Of a DNA stretch of 64,000 nt, positions 58,477 to 64,000 are shown piece after piece. Origin of the DNA: JAOUEA01 sp963825635 (GTDB lineage: Bacteria; Actinomycetota; UBA4738; HRBIN12). Within the stretch, counting starts at the first letter, position 1; every line of letters begins with the position of its first letter. The notes beneath the pieces are model-generated. The model saw only the letters and a list, made by a program, of their open reading frames with translations. It did no database searches and was not told where the DNA came from. Location of the stretch: the NCBI GenBank assembly GCA_963825635.1, contig CAWGTU010000001.1:1178001-1242000 (forward strand), in the 5' to 3' direction. Position numbers and translations under genes: made by a program.

Positions 58477-59267
58477 CCGACGTGCCCCCTCGGGACGACG
58501 GCGACGCCGGCGAGCCGCGCGACCCTTCGACGGTCATCGCGTCCGACACGACTCCTGAACCCGCCCCGCTGCCCGTCGAACCGGCGCCGCCGACCGGCGT
58601 CGACGTCGCCTCGGTGACGCTCGAGGACGTCCAGGCCAACGAAGAGCTCTCGCGATTCATCGCCTCCGCCGATCGCGTGATGGATGCGATGGGCTTCACC
58701 GAGCACGGCTTCCGGCACGCGAACCTGGTCGCACGCATCTCCTACCAGGTGCTCTCTCGGCTGGACTACGGGGAGCGCGACGCGATGCTCGCGTGCGTGG
58801 CCGGCTACCTGCACGACGTCGGCAACGCCCTCGCCCGTGACGCACACGGTCAGACCGGCGCGGTGATCGTGCATCATGCCCTGCGCGACACGGTGACTCC
58901 GGCCGACCTGATGCCGATCATCGCGGCGATCGCGAACCATGAGGAGACCGAGGGCACCGCGATCTCGCCGATCTCGGCGGCCGTGATCCTGGCCGACAAG
59001 TCCGACGTGCATCGCAGCCGCGTGCGCACGAGCGGACAGATCGATCTCGACATCCACGACCGGGTTAACTACGCCGTGGAGCAGTCGTTTCTTCGAGTAG
59101 ACTCCGCTGCCCGCACCGTCAGCCTCGAGCTGACGATCGACACGGGCATCAGCCAGGTCATGGAGTACTTCGAGATCTTCCTCGGCCGCATGCAGCTCTG
59201 CCGCGTCGCGGCCGAGCACCTCGACGCACGGTTCCGTCTGGTCGTGAACGGAGCGGAGTTGGCGTGA
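58473..59267 (+). CDS. HD-domain phosphohydrolase-like protein between yajC and secD
   Basis: A 264-residue protein. An acidic, Pro-rich stretch of about 45 residues precedes an HD domain: H82 (FRHANLVA), the HD pair 114-115 (GYLHDVGNALARDAH) and VIVHHAL. The substrate is not known; HD proteins of this kind hydrolyse nucleotides or cyclic dinucleotides. C-terminal part (VSLELTIDTGISQVMEYFEIF) is beta-alpha and unidentified. It overlaps yajC and secD by 4 bp each, so it is expressed in a fixed ratio to the Sec accessory proteins, yet I know of no Sec role for it. Confidence 0.82.
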   Translation: MTDVPPRDDGDAGEPRDPSTVIASDTTPEPAPLPVEPAPPTGVDVASVTLEDVQANEELSRFIASADRVMDAMGFTEHGFRHANLVARISYQVLSRLDYGERDAMLACVAGYLHDVGNALARDAHGQTGAVIVHHALRDTVTPADLMPIIAAIANHEETEGTAISPISAAVILADKSDVHRSRVRTSGQIDLDIHDRVNYAVEQSFLRVDSAARTVSLELTIDTGISQVMEYFEIFLGRMQLCRVAAEHLDARFRLVVNGAELA

Positions 59268-61393
59268 GGCGAACGCGCGGCCTGTGGGCTTCGATCATCT
59301 TCGTGCTGGTGCTGACCCTCGCGTCGTTGATCGGCTTCGCGACCGGGGCGCTGGAACCGATCCTCGGGCTCGACCTCGAAGGGGGGGTCTCCGTAACCCT
59401 CTCGGCGCCCAACGGCACGCCGGCCGAGGTGATGGAACGAGCCCGTACGAACATCTCGAACCGGGTCGATGCGTTCGGGGTCGGTGAGCCCGACATCGCC
59501 GTCTCGGGTAGCACGATCGAGGTGCAGATCCCGGGTCTGTCCCAGGCGACGATCGAACAGCGAGCCGAGACGCGGTACTGCCTCGTGGGGCCCGACGGCG
59601 AGAACTACGGGTGTGCCCCATCGCAGCAGGCCGCCGAGGATGCGTTGGCCGAACTGACGGTCGTGCCGCAGGTCGCCGAGGCCTGCCTCGTCGACCCGGA
59701 CGGCGAGCAGTTGGAGTGCTTCGCCACCGAGGAGCTGGCCGAGGCGTCGAAGGCGGCGATCACGGTCGCTCCACGGGTCGCCGCCACACCATCGCCCACG
59801 CCCGGATCATCCCCCTCCCCGGCGTCAGTCGAGGAGGGCTTCTGCTTGGTGAGCGCGGCGGGGGAGCAGCTCGACTGCTTCCCGACGAGGAAGGAGGCCC
59901 AGGCGGCCCAGGAGGCCCTGGAGGTCGAGGTCACGGAGCAGAGCTACTGCGTCACCGACGGCGCGGGCACCTCCGAGGAAGCTGAGGAGTCGCCATCGGC
60001 GACGCCCTCGGCGTCCGTCTCGCCCTCCCCGTCACCCACGCCGGAGGCGACGGCGTTCGCGGGCCTCTCGTTGGCTGCCAACGATCTCCCGTGTGGCGTG
60101 GCGTCGAGGGACGACGCTCGCTCGGCGATCGGCGGCACGCAGGTGCAGACGGTCGATTCACTCGCCTGCGTGGTCAGCTCGGCCGGTGAGAGCCTCGGCT
60201 GCTTCATCGATCGGGCCTCGGCGGAGGAACGTCGCCGCTCCACCGGACAGCAGCGGCTGTTGGACGTGATCGGTCAGACCGCGCGCCTCGAGGAACGCCC
60301 CGTGCTCGCGATCGTTCCCCCCGGGGATCCGGCGTACGCCACGACACCCGTGACCTGTCCGACCGACGAGGACCGACAGACGAAGGAGTGCTCGTTCGCC
60401 GCGTTGGAGGACCAGGAGGTCGTCTACGAGGACGAAGCGGGGAACCGGTATCGACTGGCGCCCGCGATCATCGCCGGCGGCGACGTCGCCGAGGCGAACG
60501 CGATCCTGGGCGGTGCGACAGGCTCGGAGTGGACCGTCAATTTCCAGCTCACGAGCGATGCAGCGGGTCGGTTCGCCGATGCCACGACCACGGCCGTGTC
60601 GCTGCCGCCGCCGCAGAACCAGATCGCGATCGTCGTCGACCGGGTCGTCATCTCCTCACCGACCGTCCAAAGTCCGATCACGGGTGGTACCGGGGAGATC
60701 ACCGGTGGGTTCACCGAACCCGAGGCGCGCGACCTCGCCACCGTGCTGAACGCCGGTGCACTGCCGGTCGAGCTGACGCGCCAGCAGGTGCAGACGGTGA
60801 GCCCGACGCTCGGGTCCGAGTCGCTGCGCCAGGGCATCGTCGCCGGACTCGTCGGGCTCGCGCTGCTCTTCCTCTACCTGCTCTTCTACTACCGGCTCCT
60901 CGGCATCGTGGCGTGGTTCGGCATGTCGATCTGGGCGATCCTCGCGATCGCGCTGATCTCGCTCGCGGGCATCCAGTTCGGATACGCGCTCACCCTCGCC
61001 GGGGTCGCAGGGCTCGTGATCTCGCTCGGGGTCACCGCCGACTCCTACATCGTGTTCTTCGAGCGACTGAAGGATGAGGTGCGAGGCGGCAAGACCGCCC
61101 GGGCGGCCGTCCAGCCCGCGTTCGCGCGCTCCTACAAGACGATCATCGCCGCCGACGTCGTCGCCGGCATCGCGGCCGTCGTGCTGTACCTGACCGCCGT
61201 GAGTTCGGTGCGCGGGTTCGCGCTGACCCTCGGCGTGGCGACGCTCCTCGACCTGTTCGTCGTCTGGTTCTTCAAGCGGCCGACCGTGTTCCTCCTCGCA
61301 CGGAACCAGCGGCTCGTCTCCCTCAAGGGATTCGGGCTCGAGGCCGGGGTCGCCGGCGAGGCCGACGACGCGGCTGAGGGGGCGGGAGCGTGA
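59264..61393 (+). CDS. secD: Protein translocase subunit SecD with an unusual Cys-rich external insertion
   Basis: SecD with SecF uses the proton gradient to pull proteins out of SecYEG. The 709-residue protein has a first membrane helix, LGLDLEGGVSVTL, the P1 head region, TGGFTEPEARDLATVLNAGALPVEL, and five C-terminal helices (VSPTLGSESLRQGIVAGLVG... VTADSYIVFFERLKDE). It is longer than common SecD because residues about 104-380 contain at least five CX10C cysteine pairs in repeat units and two Ser/Pro/Thr linkers (TPSPTPGSSPSPAS and a second one near 243-260). GTG at 59264 overlaps the HD gene; secF overlaps at the end. Confidence 0.95.
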   Translation: MRRTRGLWASIIFVLVLTLASLIGFATGALEPILGLDLEGGVSVTLSAPNGTPAEVMERARTNISNRVDAFGVGEPDIAVSGSTIEVQIPGLSQATIEQRAETRYCLVGPDGENYGCAPSQQAAEDALAELTVVPQVAEACLVDPDGEQLECFATEELAEASKAAITVAPRVAATPSPTPGSSPSPASVEEGFCLVSAAGEQLDCFPTRKEAQAAQEALEVEVTEQSYCVTDGAGTSEEAEESPSATPSASVSPSPSPTPEATAFAGLSLAANDLPCGVASRDDARSAIGGTQVQTVDSLACVVSSAGESLGCFIDRASAEERRRSTGQQRLLDVIGQTARLEERPVLAIVPPGDPAYATTPVTCPTDEDRQTKECSFAALEDQEVVYEDEAGNRYRLAPAIIAGGDVAEANAILGGATGSEWTVNFQLTSDAAGRFADATTTAVSLPPPQNQIAIVVDRVVISSPTVQSPITGGTGEITGGFTEPEARDLATVLNAGALPVELTRQQVQTVSPTLGSESLRQGIVAGLVGLALLFLYLLFYYRLLGIVAWFGMSIWAILAIALISLAGIQFGYALTLAGVAGLVISLGVTADSYIVFFERLKDEVRGGKTARAAVQPAFARSYKTIIAADVVAGIAAVVLYLTAVSSVRGFALTLGVATLLDLFVVWFFKRPTVFLLARNQRLVSLKGFGLEAGVAGEADDAAEGAGA
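59573..60403 (+). repeat. CX10C repeats inside the SecD extracytoplasmic domain
   Basis: Units of the form C-hV-x4-GE-x3-CF-x2-(A/E-rich helix) begin at Cys 106, 141, 194 and 302, each with its second Cys exactly 11 positions on (117, 152, 205, 313); Cys 365/376 keeps the spacing but not the rest. Cys 229 and 277 look like one more unit split by a Ser/Pro linker. Examples are CLVDPDGEQLECF and CLVSAAGEQLDCF. Twelve Cys in an exported domain suggests disulfides. Confidence 0.85.
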
Positions 61394-62496
61394 CAACCCT
61401 CCACCACGTGCTCGAGACCTACCGCGGGCATACGATCCCGCACTTCCGCTTCGTCGAGCGTCGACGCATCTACTTCGCGATCTCGGGAGTGCTGATCGTG
61501 CTGTCGCTGATCGGGCTCGGCGTCGGCGGACTGAACTACTCGATCGACTTCGACGGCGGCGCGAAGATCCAGTTCCCGCTCGAGACCGACGCCACCGTGG
61601 CCGACATCCAGGCGACGCTCGCCGACGCGGGTCGCGATGGAGCCGAGGTGCAGATCGTGGGAGGCGATCAGGTCGCGATCCGAACCGAGTCGCTGGCCGC
61701 GGCCGACGACAGCGATGCGCTGATCCGTAGCCTCGCCGACCAGGCGGGCATCGAGGTGAGCGAGGTGAGCGTCGAGGACATCGGGCCTACGTTCGGTGCC
61801 GAGGTCCGGCGGCAGGCGATCACGGGGCTGATCGTCGTGCTGGCCGCGATCTCGCTCTACATCGCCATCCGGTTCGAACCGAAGATGGCGGTCGGCGCCA
61901 TGATCGCGCTAGTCCACGATGTGGTGATCACGGCGGGCCTGTACGCACTGGTCGGGCGGGAGGTCACGCCGGAGACCGTGATCGCGATCCTCACGATCCT
62001 CGGATTCTCGCTGTACGACACGGTCGTGATCTACGACAAGATCAAGGAGAACACGGAGTCGAGCGCACTCGTCACACGCCTCGGGTACGTGGGGGTCGTC
62101 GACCTCTCGCTGAACCAGGTGCTGATGCGGTCGGTGAACACGTCGCTGGTCGTGCTGCTGCCGATCCTGTCCCTCCTGCTCTTCGGCGGCGACACGCTGA
62201 AGGACTTCGCCTTCGCGATGTTCGTGGGTGTCGCGATCGGTGCCTACTCGTCGATCTACCTGGCCGCACCGCTGCTCGCGGTGCTGAAGATGCGGGAGAA
62301 GCGGTACCAGCAGGTGGAGGCCCGCCGGATGGCGCGCTCGCGAGGCGGCGCGGCGCAGGCGGAGGGGGCGGTCGCGGCGACCGCGAGCGGGGCGCGGACT
62401 TCCGATGCCGCCGCGCGAGCCGCGACGGCGCGCACGGGCTCGCGACCACGTCCGAAGAGCAAACGCCGCCCGCCCGCCAAGCGCAAGCGGAGGTAG
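61390..62496 (+). CDS. secF: Protein translocase subunit SecF
   Basis: A 368-residue partner of SecD with six predicted helices. Signatures: NYSIDFDGGAKIQF after helix 1, SVEDIGPTFGAEVRRQAI, and GFSLYDTVVIYDKIKEN in the proton-path region. The C-terminus carries a long basic, Ala/Arg/Lys-rich cytosolic tail (ending PKSKRRPPAKRKRR) beyond the normal end. GTG at 61390 overlaps the secD stop (GTGA). The apt gene follows 25 bp downstream. Confidence 0.97.
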   Translation: MTTLHHVLETYRGHTIPHFRFVERRRIYFAISGVLIVLSLIGLGVGGLNYSIDFDGGAKIQFPLETDATVADIQATLADAGRDGAEVQIVGGDQVAIRTESLAAADDSDALIRSLADQAGIEVSEVSVEDIGPTFGAEVRRQAITGLIVVLAAISLYIAIRFEPKMAVGAMIALVHDVVITAGLYALVGREVTPETVIAILTILGFSLYDTVVIYDKIKENTESSALVTRLGYVGVVDLSLNQVLMRSVNTSLVVLLPILSLLLFGGDTLKDFAFAMFVGVAIGAYSSIYLAAPLLAVLKMREKRYQQVEARRMARSRGGAAQAEGAVAATASGARTSDAAARAATARTGSRPRPKSKRRPPAKRKRR

Positions 62497-62521
62497 CGAC
62501 CCGGCCGACGCGGAGGGAACC

Positions 62522-63043
62522 ATGGACATCGAACAGATCAAGGGCCTGATCCGAGACGTGCCCGACTTCCCGGAGCCGGGCATCGTCTTCAAGGACATCA
62601 CCCCTGTGCTCGCCGACCCGATCGCCTTCTCGACGATCACCGACCTGATCGTGGTGCGGTTCGGCCGAGGCAACGTCGACAAGGTGGTGGGCATCGAGGC
62701 TCGGGGCTTCATCATCGCCTCGCCGGTGGCCTACCACTTCGGGGCCGGCTTCGTGCCCATCCGCAAGCAGGGGAAGCTGCCCTCGGTCACGGTCGACGAG
62801 GACTACGCGCTCGAGTACGGCACGGCCACGCTTGAGCTGCACGTCGACGGCATCAACCCCGGGGAGCGGGTGCTGATCGTCGACGACGTGCTCGCGACCG
62901 GCGGCACGGCGCAGGCCGCCGCGTCCCTCGTGGAGCAGGTCGGCGGCAACGTCTGCGGCATCGCCACGGTGATCGAGCTCGACTTCCTGCACGGGCGCGA
63001 GCGGCTCGCCGAGCATGAGCTGTACACGCTGATCCACTACTGA
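62522..63043 (+). CDS. apt: Adenine phosphoribosyltransferase
   Basis: APT salvages adenine with PRPP to AMP. The 173-residue protein has the PRPP-binding motif VLIVDDVLATGGTAQAA and the family segments DFPEPGIVFKDITPVLADP and GIEARGFIIASPVAY. The ATG at 62522 is preceded by GGAGGGAA and begins right before the conserved IKGLIRDVPDFPEPG; longer readings only add Arg-rich sequence. The secF-apt-rel order is conserved in actinobacteria; APT next to the (p)ppGpp enzyme ties purine salvage and the stringent response together. Confidence 0.97.
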   Translation: MDIEQIKGLIRDVPDFPEPGIVFKDITPVLADPIAFSTITDLIVVRFGRGNVDKVVGIEARGFIIASPVAYHFGAGFVPIRKQGKLPSVTVDEDYALEYGTATLELHVDGINPGERVLIVDDVLATGGTAQAAASLVEQVGGNVCGIATVIELDFLHGRERLAEHELYTLIHY

Positions 63044-63089
63044 GCGGTCGCGCGGCCTGGACCCCCTACACTTGTGGGGAGGAGGCGCG

Positions 63090-64000
63090 GTGGACAGCAG
63101 GGAAGACCTCAGGGCAGACCAGCCCCCCGCACGGCGGGGCGCCCGTCTGCCACGCCCGCGCCTGCGCCGGGGAGACACGGGGCAGTCCTCGCCGATCGAC
63201 CCGGTGCTGAAGAAGGTCCGTGGCTACAACCCGAAGGCCGACGTTCGAGAGATCGCCCGCGCCTACGCGTTCGCGGAATCCTCCCACGAGGGCCAGACGC
63301 GCAAGTCGGGAGAGGAGTTCATCACCCATCCACTCGCCGTCACCGAGATCCTCGCCGACCTCCGGCTCGACACCACGACGCTCGAGGCGGCGCTGCTGCA
63401 CGACACCGTCGAAGACACCGAGGTCAGCCTCGCCGACATCGAGCAGGAGTTCAGCCCCGAGGTTGCGCGCATCGTCGACGGACTGACGAAGCTCGATCGC
63501 CTCGAGTTCCACTCCCGAGAGCAGGAGCAGGCGGAGAACGTTCGCAAGATGATCGTCGCGATGGCCGGTGACATCCGCGTGCTGCTCATCAAGCTCGCCG
63601 ACCGCCTCCACAACATGCGCACGTTGGGTGTGTTCCCCGAGGCGAAGCAGCGGCGTATCGCCACCGAGACCCTCGAGATCTATGCACCACTCGCACATCG
63701 CCTCGGTGTGCAGGAGATCAAGTGGGAGCTCGAGGACCTGTCGTTCAAGACCCTGCACCCCGGCCCCTACCGCGAGATCGTGAGTCTCGTCGACGCACGG
63801 CGTGACGAGCGCACCGCCCTGATCGAGCAGGTCACGAGCGAGGCACGAGCCAAGCTCAAGGAGCTGGGTGTGAAGGCAGAGGTAGAGGGCCGCCCGAAGC
63901 ACCTGTATTCGATCTACGAGAAGATGGTGATCCGCGGCAAGGAGTTCAACGAGATCTACGACCTGGTCGGGGTCCGTATCCTCGTCGACTCCCTCCGTGA
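63090..64000 (+). CDS. rel: Bifunctional (p)ppGpp synthase/hydrolase (RelA/SpoT), 5' part
   Basis: The gene runs off the right edge; 303 residues are visible. After a basic, Pro/Arg-rich N-terminus of about 35 residues comes the HD hydrolase domain: YAFAESSHEGQTRKSGEEFITHP, AALLHDTVEDT (the HD pair), and VLLIKLADRLHNMRTL, all intact, so hydrolase activity is expected. The synthetase domain begins (GRPKHLYSIYEKM, YDLVGVRILVD) but its catalytic part lies outside. GTG at 63090 has AGGAGG only 4 bases upstream; a TACACT -10 box lies at 63067-63072. Actinobacteria usually have one such long bifunctional Rel. Confidence 0.95.
   Translation, partial: MDSREDLRADQPPARRGARLPRPRLRRGDTGQSSPIDPVLKKVRGYNPKADVREIARAYAFAESSHEGQTRKSGEEFITHPLAVTEILADLRLDTTTLEAALLHDTVEDTEVSLADIEQEFSPEVARIVDGLTKLDRLEFHSREQEQAENVRKMIVAMAGDIRVLLIKLADRLHNMRTLGVFPEAKQRRIATETLEIYAPLAHRLGVQEIKWELEDLSFKTLHPGPYREIVSLVDARRDERTALIEQVTSEARAKLKELGVKAEVEGRPKHLYSIYEKMVIRGKEFNEIYDLVGVRILVDSLR

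Noticed and set aside
59573..60403. CRISPR-like or tandem DNA repeat
   Set aside because: The repetition is at protein level inside the secD frame; the DNA copies differ and there are no spacers.

Overview
The window is 64 kb of high-GC, gene-dense bacterial chromosome with frequent GTG starts, 4-bp start/stop overlaps and -10 boxes of the type TANNNT (TAGACT, TAGCAT, TATCAT). It belongs to an actinobacterium. Gene order follows the conserved actinobacterial core known from Mycobacterium: pnp-M16 peptidase-dapB; dapA-rnj-ftsK; cinA-recA-recX; miaB-miaA-dapF-hflX-lexA-nrdR; thrS-HIT-pgsA-patA-pimA; pdxS-pdxT-yebC-ruvCAB-yajC-secDF-apt-rel. LexA boxes of the CGAAC-N4-GTTCG type agree with this. 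RNase Y beside RNase J, a B12-dependent ribonucleotide reductase and an E. coli-type DapD argue against the well-studied Actinomycetes and for a deeper or uncultured class. The exact class cannot be fixed from sequence alone. No mobile element, CRISPR array, rRNA or phage gene was seen.

Layout. 1-12 kb: RNA decay (pnp, rnj), lysine/diaminopimelate genes (dapB, dapA), a cobalamin adenosyltransferase, FtsK, pyrophosphatase and small transport or secreted proteins. 12.5-18.8 kb: RodZ-like protein, cinA (frameshifted), thpR, recA-recX and RNase Y. 18.8-22 kb: a 1,050-residue Ala/Glu-rich coiled-coil protein, the most lineage-specific gene here. 22-29.7 kb: miaB-miaA and a compact dapF-dapE-dapC-dapD run, then hflX. 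29.7-38.5 kb: SIS protein, RTX-repeat secreted protein, the lexA / YneA-like divergent pair, nrdR, nrdJ, dut (frameshifted), tRNA-Gly, tRNA-Cys and tRNA-Val, and a cNMP-domain protein. 38.6-45.4 kb: a second tRNA-Val, a MacB-like ABC exporter, thrS, a HIT protein and a hydrolase. 45.4-50.1 kb: an antisense EF-G-like gene set inside the phosphatidylinositol mannoside block. 50-53.5 kb: LemA-HtpX, DUF3048, a sulfotransferase-like gene. 53.6-64 kb: PLP synthase, yebC, ruvCAB, the Sec accessory genes, apt and the start of rel.

How the parts work together. Six of the enzymes making meso-diaminopimelate are here (DapA, B, C, D, E, F, the succinylase route). A DNA-damage regulon is visible as a circuit: LexA boxes sit in the recA promoter spacer, in the lexA / cell-division-suppressor intergenic region (three boxes), and over the start codon of ruvC. 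Ribonucleotide reduction forms a second circuit: NrdR has a box at its own transcription start and another upstream of nrdJ, whose adenosylcobalamin cofactor the nearby adenosyltransferase could supply. Many genes appear to be transcribed without a leader, with a -10 box 5-10 bases before the start codon.

Unusual points: SecD carries an extracytoplasmic insertion with repeated CX10C cysteine pairs; the PgsA-like protein has lost half of its catalytic signature; cinA and dut each carry a one-base frameshift in a G run; RNase J has no usual start codon in front of its conserved first strand.
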